From the NCBI GenBank assembly GCA_934717185.1, contig CAKUYQ010000022.1, positions 1 to 47,301 of the forward strand: DNA of 47,301 nucleotides, written 5' to 3'. The DNA is from an uncultured Bacteroidales bacterium (lineage in GTDB: Bacteria; Bacteroidota; Bacteroidia; Bacteroidales; UBA932). Positions 19,501 through 26,735 of this stretch are shown here, piece by piece (position 1 is the stretch's first letter; every line of letters begins with the position of its first letter). The notes below the pieces were generated by a model. The model had not been told where the DNA came from, ran no database searches, and saw only the letters and a program-made list of their open reading frames with translations. The position numbers were made by a program, and so were the translations under genes.

Positions 19501-19785
19501 GAAGATATTTACAAATTGCTTGTAGTATCCTTCTTTAATGCTATTTCTGGATACTGTAGAGTTTCTTAGGTTTTCAATTTCATGAATATATTTTGAAATA
19601 TGTAAATCTACATCCAATCCGACCAATATGCGTATCTGTTTATTTTTTAAGTTATTCGATAGTTGAATGTATCCAGAAAAATAAAAATAGCCAACTAGTA
19701 TATCTACAGCATCTGCTTTTGGAAGTATGCCATTGATAATATCAGATAAGAATTTCTCTTTATTTGTTATAAAATTGCTGCTCAT
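16543..19785 (-). CDS. PLD-like nuclease domain fused to SNF2/DEAD helicase
   Basis: This is a 1080-residue protein. The N-terminal phospholipase-D-like domain shows HSKMYLF at about residue 132 and TGSSNLS near 157, an HxK...GSSN half-site in which the usual D after HxK is not evident. The superfamily-2 helicase core follows: VVGLGKSI (Walker A, about 285), DEAH at about 354, LLLTATPFSNKP, LIVFSEYADTVDYV, ATDAISEGYNLH, and QRIGRINR near 805. Such proteins translocate on or remodel DNA and cut it; beside an adenine methylase they form a restriction-type defence pair. The system resembles parts of DISARM class 1 (SNF2 helicase plus methylase) but lacks drmA/drmB. It is the first gene of its operon. 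Confidence 0.88.
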   Translation of the reverse strand: MSSNFITNKEKFLSDIINGILPKADAVDILVGYFYFSGYIQLSNNLKNKQIRILVGLDVDLHISKYIHEIENLRNSTVSRNSIKEGYYKQFVNIFNNSDFLDTAEKLEQFKMFYKKIVDGTLEIRKTIDPCHSKMYLFAYNETMNEAGELPGVLITGSSNLSYQGLRGRLELNARFNDRQDYEEGKRLFNELWEESIIIASKDNLDEWNNKVIARIWYNKIYSPYLMYIRVLKEFFSIPTNNILTPYDITEGKYSNLKYQTDAIQMALNALKKHNGAIIADVVGLGKSIIAATIARNIKLRSMVICPPHLCNQWESYRDEFRFTATIFSAGKIEEALLHYQNLVRQNEQFLIIVDEAHRFRNEYTKDYSTLHNLCSGNKVLLLTATPFSNKPADIYALIKLFQIPSKSTLKTAENLGAVFKYLINKYEALREEQRNGNATEEKIKIGANSIAKGVRSIIGPLVIRRSRLDLLGIPEYANDLRQQNIQLVIPNEPKELTYDLSALKELYLSTLDRISKSKDSKSDVYRFKATRYTPALYIRKELKEKLVKELEDKTNVKFNLLIGRQANLSKFMRHLLVARFESSMFAFKTSLEYMINSYEHILKWIDRRNRIPVYKKGDLPDIDVFENSSNDGFEEISALFEKYEERGFFEIDIKYVNDAFTDDLNSDLNLLKGLHKKWFGESNTIKKDPKLSSFIEIIKQHLKQEARRKLIVFSEYADTVDYVAKALKKAGLPVMKYTSADANAANKERIRANFDAGVKPSLQQDDYQILIATDAISEGYNLHRAGAIFNYDIPYNPTRVIQRIGRINRVNRKVFDNLYIYNYFPTDVGENETRTKQISTLKMAMIHAIMGEDTKVLTKDEEVNAFFKERYKEEIARNEEESWDTPYHRLLDSLKGTEVYDKALELPHRARTARNIGKERNGVLMFGKKGDDYVFKIGDIHDTTTLSAEEAINLFKAEESEKPVDLSNNFDIIYQRVKSSLFSTDVKVSNEKELINALAKVKVFIKHRSLSNDYLLDLAQVIKSDALSGYEIRFVNQLTIKDITKLPKVIPQEYLTRILNSALQVEKGEETIILSEELQ

Positions 19786-19831
19786 GTCCTGTTTGCTATC
19801 TTCATTTTGTGAGTTATTCTATGTTACAACA

Positions 19832-19858
19832 CTACTTGTTAAAGTAGAATATTTCTAC
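19832..19858 (-). promoter_or_regulatory. Overlapping palindromes in the leader of the helicase gene
   Basis: CTACTT-gtta-AAGTAG (19832-19847) shares its right half with GTAGAA-tat-TTCTAC (19844-19858). This gives three related half-sites in a row between the candidate promoter and the helicase start. It looks like an operator or a switchable leader hairpin. Confidence 0.45.
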
Positions 19859-19883
19859 CTGTCTATATGTGTTCTGCAATCCA

Positions 19884-19891
19884 CAAATATA
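19884..19891 (-). promoter_or_regulatory. Candidate -7 promoter box for the helicase-methylase operon
   Basis: On the minus strand this reads TATATTTG, a match to TAnnTTTG, about 100 bases before the helicase start. No -33 element was recognised. Confidence 0.38.
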
Positions 19892-19955
19892 CAAAAATTA
19901 ATAGAGGATTTGTTGTGCGTTGCATTTCAATCTTTACGTGGTTGTTATAGGCTGT

Positions 19956-21233
19956 CTAATCTTTCAGACAGCCTACAGGCACAACATAAACTCCATCTTC
20001 TCGCCTGTAAGCGTAAGGTCCTACTGCTGTAAGTACCATAAGAAATGCAGGCTGTTTCATTCGATCCGTATCTATCTTTCCGGATAATGTTTTTAGTGTT
20101 GCTGCACCTTCATTAATAAGATCATCACTGCCAAGCTTTATCTCAACAAGCCCGTATGATCCGTTTCTAAGATGAACTACAGCGTCACATTCTAATCCGT
20201 TTTTATCTCTGAAGTGATAAATTTTTCCGTTTAAAGCTTCGGTGTATACTCTTAAGTCCCTTATACAAAGGGTTTCAAATATAAGCCCTAATGTGTTTAA
20301 ATCTCCTATAAGGTCTGCGGGGCCTAATCCTAATGCAGCTGTAGCAATAGAAGGGTCTGTGAAGTATCTCGTATCTGAGGTTCTAATTGCTGTTTTGGAG
20401 CGTAAATTTGGGTTCCATGCCTCTGCATCTTCTATTACGAATATCTTTTTTAGTGCAGTTATATAGGATGCTATAGTGTTTTCATCAAAATTATCAGATT
20501 CATTGGCGCTCAAATCTGCTTTGATTGTTCCATAGGAAGCTTGTGCGCCCTGATGTCTTGCGTATGAACGGAGCAGCCTGTGAGTACGTACAGAATCTCT
20601 GTTTACTCCATCTACAAGAGAAATATCTCTCTTTTCGATTGCATCAATATAGTCAAAAGCTTGGTCTAAGGCTATATCGTCAGTCATATTAACAGCTAAT
20701 GGCCAACCTCCTCTGCATGCTAAAAATGCAATTCGTTCAATGTCTATCTTCGTTGTTCCACCTATATTTTCCGGAGTATTGAAAAGCTCTGCCAATGATA
20801 CTTCTCCTGTTGATTCTCCGGATTCCCATAAAGACATCGGACGCATTCTCAGCCATCCTATCCTACCCGTTCCGGAATGGATTACTTCACTCATATCGGC
20901 GGGAACAGATGATCCTGTGAGAATGAATAGACCTAAAGTATTACTGTGGTCCGCTTCAAATCTTATGCTGTCCCATAATGCCGGTGCTACCTGCCACTCA
21001 TCAATTAGTTTAGGCTTTTCCCCTTTTAGCAGGAGCGATGGATTAATCTTTGCTAATTGCTTATTCTGTTCTATTTTGCCGGACTCGGACATATAGAGGA
21101 TGCTTTTTGCAATTTGCTCTGCTGTTGTGGTTTTCCCACACCATTTTGCCCCTTCTATAAGTACGGCTCCTTTGCCGGCTAATTTGCGGGCAAGAAGACG
21201 GTCTGCAATTCTTTCTCTATATCTATTTATCAT
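19956..21233 (-). CDS. AAA ATPase with DUF4143 C-terminal domain
   Basis: This is a 425-residue protein. Walker A is GAKWCGKTTTAEQ near residues 28-40, Walker B is PKLIDEWQ, and a sensor-like ILTGSS follows. The C-terminal DUF4143 part has a nuclease-like YGLVEIKLG segment and ECDAVVHL upstream. Members of this family are abundant in Bacteroidetes and of unclear cellular role; toxin-like or mobile-element-linked functions have been suggested. It is transcribed away from another ATPase, with three 23-bp operator-like repeats between them. Confidence 0.9.
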   Translation of the reverse strand: MINRYRERIADRLLARKLAGKGAVLIEGAKWCGKTTTAEQIAKSILYMSESGKIEQNKQLAKINPSLLLKGEKPKLIDEWQVAPALWDSIRFEADHSNTLGLFILTGSSVPADMSEVIHSGTGRIGWLRMRPMSLWESGESTGEVSLAELFNTPENIGGTTKIDIERIAFLACRGGWPLAVNMTDDIALDQAFDYIDAIEKRDISLVDGVNRDSVRTHRLLRSYARHQGAQASYGTIKADLSANESDNFDENTIASYITALKKIFVIEDAEAWNPNLRSKTAIRTSDTRYFTDPSIATAALGLGPADLIGDLNTLGLIFETLCIRDLRVYTEALNGKIYHFRDKNGLECDAVVHLRNGSYGLVEIKLGSDDLINEGAATLKTLSGKIDTDRMKQPAFLMVLTAVGPYAYRREDGVYVVPVGCLKD

Positions 21234-21296
21234 ACTTTTATAATTTTATGCAAAAATAGTGCTAATTTATTGATATTCCAAAGAATGTGATTTTTA

Positions 21297-21365
21297 TTAG
21301 GTCATTTGGCCAAATTTTGTTAGGGCGTTTGGCCAAGTTTTGTTAGGGCATTTGGCCAAAATAAA
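21297..21365. repeat. Three 23-bp iterons with TTTGGCCAA cores
   Basis: Units at 21297-21319, 21320-21342 and 21343-21365 follow TTAGGNCNTTTGGCCAA with a mostly TTTTG tail. Each contains the palindrome TTGGCCAA. They lie in the 0.2-kb divergent region between two ATPase genes. The 23-bp spacing is about two helical turns, so a protein could bind all three on one face. Confidence 0.85.
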
Positions 21366-21432
21366 GGTGTCACAGAATATTTTTGTATAGTTTATCGGGA
21401 AGCTCCAAATGCTTTATTACAATTATAATTAT

Positions 21433-21440
21433 TATATTTG
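21433..21440 (+). promoter_or_regulatory. -7 promoter box abutting the ATPase start
   Basis: TATATTTG fits TAnnTTTG and ends 10 bases before the ATG at 21451. Transcription beginning the usual 5-8 bases downstream would give an almost leaderless mRNA. This argues against the earlier in-frame ATG at 21409. Confidence 0.5.
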
Positions 21441-21450
21441 TAATAAAATT

Positions 21451-22596
21451 ATGTGTATGAGAACTGAAAAAATACAAAATCCTTTTGTCGTTGGGCACTA
21501 TGTTTCTGATGAGTACTTTTGCGACCGTAAGAAGGAAACGGATTTTTTGATAAAGCAGGTTGTAAACGGGCGGAATGTTGCGTTGATCTCTCCTCGTAGA
21601 ATGGGAAAAACGGGATTGATTCAGCATAGCTTTAATACGGAGATTATTAAAAACAGTTACTATACCTTTTTTGTAGACATATATGCAACGACCTCTTTAG
21701 CGGAGCTTGTTTACCTTCTTGGAAAAGCCATATATGAGGAGCTTAAACCTAAAAAAACAGTGTGGAGTGAAAGGTTCTTTCAAGTTATAAGCTCTTTGCG
21801 TGCCGGCTTTAAGTTAAATGCAGTAACGGGAGAGCCTTCTTTTGACATTGGGATAGGGGATATTCAATCTCCTGCTGTCACTTTGGATGAGATCTTCTCC
21901 TATCTTGAATCGGCAGACAAACCTTGTATAGTGGCTGTTGATGAGTTTCAGCAAATTAGTTCTTATGCCGAAAAGAATGTAGAAGCATTATTGAGGACAA
22001 AGATTCAGCAATGCAAACAGACTGTGTTTATTTTTTCCGGAAGTAAACGGCATCTTATGAGCAATATGTTCAACACATCATCAAAGCCTTTTTACCAGAG
22101 CGCAATAAGTATGGGATTGGAGCCTATTCCAATGGATGTGTATGCGGATTTTGCATGTAGAATGTTCAAAGAGAGGGATAAGGGGGTAGATGTTTCTGTT
22201 GTGGAGAGGGTTTATAATATGTGTGAAGGGTGTACATGGTTTGTTCAGATGATAATGAACGAACTGTTTGCTTTAACAGATTATAAAGGGCACTGCTCTG
22301 TTAAGCAGTTAGACATTGCTTGGAGTAATGTGATTCAGGTACAGGAGGGCAGTTATAAGGATCTTCTTTCTAAATTGGCGCCAAAACAGAAGATGGTTTT
22401 GTTGGCAATAGCAAAGGAGGGCAGGGCTAAGGAGATCATGTCTGCGGACTTTATAAACAAATACAGTTTGTCTTCGGCCAGTTCTGTCCAGGCTGCTGTT
22501 AAATATCTGTTGAAGAATGACCTTATTACGCAGGAGGAGAATGTGTACAGGGTTTATGACTACTTCTTTGCGGAATGGTTGAGAAAAGCATATTAA
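21451..22596 (+). CDS. AAA ATPase (archaeal-type ATPase family)
   Basis: The protein is 381 residues from ATG 21451, or 379 from ATG 21457; an ATG at 21409 is in frame but lies upstream of the promoter-like box. NPFVVGHYVSDEYFCDRKKET is the typical opening, SPRRMGKTGLI is Walker A, and CIVAVDEFQQIS is Walker B with the sensor FSGSKRH following. The C-terminal winged-helix-like region is ASSVQAAVKYLLKNDLI. Function is unknown; such proteins are widespread in Bacteroidetes and archaea. It closes the accessory island before mutS. Confidence 0.88.
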   Translation: MCMRTEKIQNPFVVGHYVSDEYFCDRKKETDFLIKQVVNGRNVALISPRRMGKTGLIQHSFNTEIIKNSYYTFFVDIYATTSLAELVYLLGKAIYEELKPKKTVWSERFFQVISSLRAGFKLNAVTGEPSFDIGIGDIQSPAVTLDEIFSYLESADKPCIVAVDEFQQISSYAEKNVEALLRTKIQQCKQTVFIFSGSKRHLMSNMFNTSSKPFYQSAISMGLEPIPMDVYADFACRMFKERDKGVDVSVVERVYNMCEGCTWFVQMIMNELFALTDYKGHCSVKQLDIAWSNVIQVQEGSYKDLLSKLAPKQKMVLLAIAKEGRAKEIMSADFINKYSLSSASSVQAAVKYLLKNDLITQEENVYRVYDYFFAEWLRKAY

Positions 22597-22697
22597 AAGT
22601 AGGCGACTGCCATTATTTGATAGTGTTTTTAGTAGTGAGGTAAGGAAGTTAAGGGAGAAATGAGTAATTTTGTCGGGAAGCAAAATATGGTAAAAGA

Positions 22698-25418
22698 ATG
22701 GGCGAAAATTCAAAGATTGTTGAGACTCCGTTGATGCGTCAGTACTTTAAGGTTAAGGCTGAGCATCCCGACGCATTGTTGCTTTTTAGGGTGGGGGATT
22801 TTTATGAGACGTTTGGTGAGGATGCGGTTACGGCAAGCAGGGTTTTGGGAATTGTGCTAACAAGAAGGGCGAACGGGTCTGCGCAGTTTGTTGAGTTGGC
22901 GGGGTTTCCGCATCATGCTTTGGACAATTATCTGCCTAAATTGGTAAGGAGCGGGCTTAAGGTTGCGGTGTGTGATCAGTTGGAGGATCCAAAACTTACA
23001 AAGAAGATTGTAAAACGTGGTATTACAGAGTTGGTTACTCCGGGTATTGCCTATTCAGACCAGCTGTTGGACCAGAAAGAGAATAATTATCTGTGTGCTG
23101 CCTCTTTTGATGGAAAGCGTGGTGGCGTTGCATTCCTTGATATATCTACCGGAACTTTTAGGGTTGCAGAGGGCGATCTGGATTATATTGATATGCTTCT
23201 CTCCTCTATGTCTCCAAAGGAGATAGTTATCCAAAAGGGGTATAGAGATGGCTTTAGGGAGCGGTTCGGTGATAAATACTATCTGTCGTATATGGACGAG
23301 TGGGCCTTTGCAAACCAGGCTTGCGAGGATAAGCTTAAGGAGCAGTTTTCTTTGGCTTCGTTAAAGGGTTTTGGTGTTGAGGGGATGAATTTGGCAATTA
23401 CTGCGGCAGGGGCAATTCTTTTCTATTTGGAGCAGAATCATAATAAGAGTGTGAGCCAACTCTGCTCGATTGGGCGTATAGAGAGAGACAGATATGTCTG
23501 GTTGGACAGGTTTACAGTTAGAAACTTGGAGCTGTTTGCATCGGCGGCTCCGGATGGAGTCTCGCTTTTGCAGGTTATAGACAAGACCTGTTGCCCGTTG
23601 GGTGCCAGATTATTAAGGAATTGGTTATCTCTGCCGATAAAGGAGTTGGATGAGATAAAGGAGCGGCATGCGGTTGTTGAGGCTTTTTATAACGACTCTT
23701 GCAGATTGGATGAGCTGAGGGAGCTGCTTGGTAATGTGGGGGATTTGGAGAGGATAATATCTCGGGCTGCTGCAGGAAAGATAATGCCAAGGGAGCTTAA
23801 CCAGCTCAAACGCGGGCTTAAGCAGTTGGAGCCTATAAAGCAATTGATGGCGGCATTGGCAGAGCTGGGGAATGAGCAACCGAATCCTGCGGTAGACGCT
23901 GTAAGGAGACTGTGTGATGATATTGTATTGTTCAATGAGTTGCAAGACTATATAGAGAAACATCTGTTGGCAGATCCGGCCCCTCTGTTTGGTAAAGGGG
24001 ATATTATAGCAGATGGAGTTGATGCCGAATTGGACGAATTGAGACAGATAGCACGCCATGGGAAGGATTATCTGCAACAGCTTCAGGAGAGGGAGATAGA
24101 GAGAACCGGCATACCATCTTTGAAGATAAGCTATAACAATGTTTTCGGCTACTATTTGGAGGTAAGAAACACGCATAAAGAGAAGGTTCCACCGGAGTGG
24201 ATAAGAAAGCAGACTCTTGTTAATGCAGAGCGTTATATAACGCAGGAGCTAAAGGAGTATGAGGAGAAGATACTTGGCGCCGAGGAGAAGATTGCTTCAA
24301 TAGAACAACGTATATACCAGCAGATTGTAACGGAGGTGCAGAAAAATATTCCGGCAATTCAGACAGTTAGCAAGGTGGTGGCAAAGATAGATGTGTTATC
24401 GTCATTTGCAGCGTTGGCAATAAGCAACCGTTACTGCAAACCTCAGATGAACGATTCACTTGAAATAGATATTACGGAGGGCAGGCATCCTGTTATTGAG
24501 ACTCTCATGAAGCCCGGTGAGGAATATGTGCCAAACTCTCTTCATTTGGATTCGAATGATGAACAGATAATGATTCTTACAGGCCCTAACATGGCCGGTA
24601 AATCCGCGCTTTTGAGGCAGACCGCACTTATTGTGCTAATGGCACAGATAGGTTCGTTTGTTCCGGCAAAGGCTGCAACGTTAGGGGTAACAGACAAGAT
24701 TTTTACAAGAGTGGGGGCCTCCGATAACATATCTCGCGGGGAGTCTACCTTTATGGTAGAGATGACAGAGACAGCTACTATCCTTCACAATATATCCAAC
24801 CGCTCCTTGGTGCTTTTAGATGAGATAGGCAGGGGAACAAGTACTTTTGATGGTATGTCAATTGCTTGGGCTATAGTTGAATACCTTCACGAATGCGGAA
24901 TGAGACCAAAAACACTTTTTGCCACTCACTATCATGAGCTTAATGAGTTGGAGGAGATATACCCAAGGGTTAAGAACTGGCATATATCGGTAAAGGAGGT
25001 TGGGAATAAAGTGTTGTTCCTTAGAAAGTTGGCTCCGGGAGGGGTTGCCCATAGCTTTGGTATTCATGTGGCCCGGATGGCCGGAATGCCAAAGAGGGTT
25101 ATAGAGTCGGCAGAACGTACTCTGCATCAATTGGAGAACACAGAGGATTCTGCTACGCTTCCTTGCGAGGCATTGTTAAGAGATTCCTGTGAAGGAGCGA
25201 GCAGCGGTTTGGAAAAGAGTAGTTGTCGGGAAGAGAAAAAAGGGAAAAAGAGAGGGCGCAAGGGTGAGGATGACGGCTTGCAACTCTCGTTCTATCAGCT
25301 GGATGATCCGCTACTGTTAGATCTTAAAAATGATCTTGTTAAATTGGATATTAATAATATGACTCCGTTGGATGCATTTGATGCCATACGGTCGTTGAAG
25401 TCTAAACTTGGGGTGTAA
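22698..25418 (+). CDS. mutS: DNA mismatch repair protein MutS
   Basis: This is a 906-residue mismatch sensor. The N-terminal mismatch-binding domain carries GDFYETFGEDA with the F-x-E wedge. Walker A is GPNMAGKS at about 629-636, DEIGRGTSTFDG is Walker B, and ATHYHEL follows. The C-terminal region after about residue 815 contains a highly charged Ser/Lys/Glu/Gly stretch before a conserved-looking terminal segment (LKNDLVKLDINNMTPLDAF). That linker includes one copy of the dispersed TTGTCGGGA nonamer. Another copy lies 20 bases before the start. No mutL is in view. Confidence 0.97.
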   Translation: MGENSKIVETPLMRQYFKVKAEHPDALLLFRVGDFYETFGEDAVTASRVLGIVLTRRANGSAQFVELAGFPHHALDNYLPKLVRSGLKVAVCDQLEDPKLTKKIVKRGITELVTPGIAYSDQLLDQKENNYLCAASFDGKRGGVAFLDISTGTFRVAEGDLDYIDMLLSSMSPKEIVIQKGYRDGFRERFGDKYYLSYMDEWAFANQACEDKLKEQFSLASLKGFGVEGMNLAITAAGAILFYLEQNHNKSVSQLCSIGRIERDRYVWLDRFTVRNLELFASAAPDGVSLLQVIDKTCCPLGARLLRNWLSLPIKELDEIKERHAVVEAFYNDSCRLDELRELLGNVGDLERIISRAAAGKIMPRELNQLKRGLKQLEPIKQLMAALAELGNEQPNPAVDAVRRLCDDIVLFNELQDYIEKHLLADPAPLFGKGDIIADGVDAELDELRQIARHGKDYLQQLQEREIERTGIPSLKISYNNVFGYYLEVRNTHKEKVPPEWIRKQTLVNAERYITQELKEYEEKILGAEEKIASIEQRIYQQIVTEVQKNIPAIQTVSKVVAKIDVLSSFAALAISNRYCKPQMNDSLEIDITEGRHPVIETLMKPGEEYVPNSLHLDSNDEQIMILTGPNMAGKSALLRQTALIVLMAQIGSFVPAKAATLGVTDKIFTRVGASDNISRGESTFMVEMTETATILHNISNRSLVLLDEIGRGTSTFDGMSIAWAIVEYLHECGMRPKTLFATHYHELNELEEIYPRVKNWHISVKEVGNKVLFLRKLAPGGVAHSFGIHVARMAGMPKRVIESAERTLHQLENTEDSATLPCEALLRDSCEGASSGLEKSSCREEKKGKKRGRKGEDDGLQLSFYQLDDPLLLDLKNDLVKLDINNMTPLDAFDAIRSLKSKLGV

Positions 25419-25494
25419 ACGGATTAATAGCAATTATTTTGGTGTGCTTGTTTAATCCATTTTGATATAAGGTGAAAAGAAATTAACTAAATAT

Positions 25495-26685
25495 ATGATT
25501 ATGAGAAAACTATTTTTATCTATGGCAGTTGCGGCCATGACTATTTTGGCGTTGAGCTGCACTCAAAGCAAAGAGGCTAAGACAGAAAAGGATATTGAAA
25601 AGGTAATGCAAGATAACAAGGTGGTAGGCTTGGCTGTGGCAGTGGTAAAGGATACCAATATTGTCTATTCCAAGGCGTTCGGCCTTAAAGATATAGAGAA
25701 AAATGAACCGTTGGAATTAGATGATATATTTAGAATTGCCTCTATCTCAAAATCATTTACGGCTACAGGTATAATGCAGATGGTGGAGCAGGGCAAGATT
25801 AAATTGGAGGAGGATGTATCTGAGCTTGTAGGCTATCCAATAAGAAACCCTAAATACCCGGATACCCCTATCACTGTTAGGATGTTACTCTCACATACCT
25901 CATCTATAAACGATTCGGAGGGTTACTACCAGCCCGGAGTTATAAATATCCTTAACCCGGCTGTTAATGAAACATACGCTAAAGCATACAACGATTATGA
26001 GCCCGGTACATCATACGAATATTGCAACCTTAACTTTAACATGATGGGCACTATATTGGAGAAAGTTAGTGGTGAACGTTTTGATAAATATATTGTGAAT
26101 CACATACTTAAACCTATTGGAGTAGAAGGGGGATATGAAGTTGCGACATTGGATTCAACAAAGTTCGTAACTCTTTACGAGTACGATGCTGTAAATGATA
26201 AGTTTATTCCTTCTCCCGAAGCATACGCTCCAAGAAGAGACCAGATTGCAAACTATGAGTTCGGTTTTTCAACCCCTGTATTCTCACCTACCGGAGGAAT
26301 GAAACTTACCCCAATCGGTCTTGCAAAGGTTATGATGATGCATATGCACAAAGGGTTGGCGTACAACAACGGACAGCCTGTAAGAGTTCTTGAGGAGAGT
26401 TCGGCAGATATAATGCAGAGCAGGATAGCCTATCCTACAGATGAGGGTGATGCATACGGATTTGCAATAAGGACAACAGAACAACTTGTAGACGGTGTGC
26501 TTATGAAAGGCCATACCGGCGGGGCATACGGAGTTCTTACCGCAATGTTCTGGCAACCGGACGAAAACTGGGGCCTTATTATTATGACAAACGGCTGCAA
26601 TGAGAAGCGAGACCATAACTTTATGACTATTCATAGGGATGCGGCGAGGGTGTTGTATAATAATTGGATAGCAAAGGACAAATAA
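25495..26685 (+). CDS. Serine hydrolase, beta-lactamase/PBP4-like, lipoprotein
   Basis: This is a 396-residue protein. A lipoprotein signal peptide ends at LALSC, so it is probably membrane-anchored in the periplasm. The class-C-like active site is visible: SxxK as S83-I-S-K86, Tyr-x-Asn as Y176-C-N178, and HTG at about 340 in place of KTG. These hydrolases act on amide or ester bonds in cell-wall peptides or D-amino-acid peptides; they are not necessarily resistance enzymes. The start could instead be ATG 25501, which gives a cleaner signal peptide (MRKLFLSM). Confidence 0.92.
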   Translation: MIMRKLFLSMAVAAMTILALSCTQSKEAKTEKDIEKVMQDNKVVGLAVAVVKDTNIVYSKAFGLKDIEKNEPLELDDIFRIASISKSFTATGIMQMVEQGKIKLEEDVSELVGYPIRNPKYPDTPITVRMLLSHTSSINDSEGYYQPGVINILNPAVNETYAKAYNDYEPGTSYEYCNLNFNMMGTILEKVSGERFDKYIVNHILKPIGVEGGYEVATLDSTKFVTLYEYDAVNDKFIPSPEAYAPRRDQIANYEFGFSTPVFSPTGGMKLTPIGLAKVMMMHMHKGLAYNNGQPVRVLEESSADIMQSRIAYPTDEGDAYGFAIRTTEQLVDGVLMKGHTGGAYGVLTAMFWQPDENWGLIIMTNGCNEKRDHNFMTIHRDAARVLYNNWIAKDK

Positions 26686-26735
26686 AAACTTTTTGTTTGC
26701 CTTTTACATAATTATAAGATGTTTGCAAGTTGTTG

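Noticed and set aside
12796..19785. A complete DISARM or BREX system
   Set aside because: Only a helicase and a methylase are present. No drmA/drmB-like, pglZ or brxC-like gene occurs in the window, so those names were not applied.
21297..21365. CRISPR array
   Set aside because: The repeats are contiguous 23-bp units without unique spacers and no cas genes are near.
23625..24176. 183-codon minus-strand frame inside mutS
   Set aside because: It lies wholly within well-conserved mutS and reads as low-information Leu/Gln/Pro-rich antisense.
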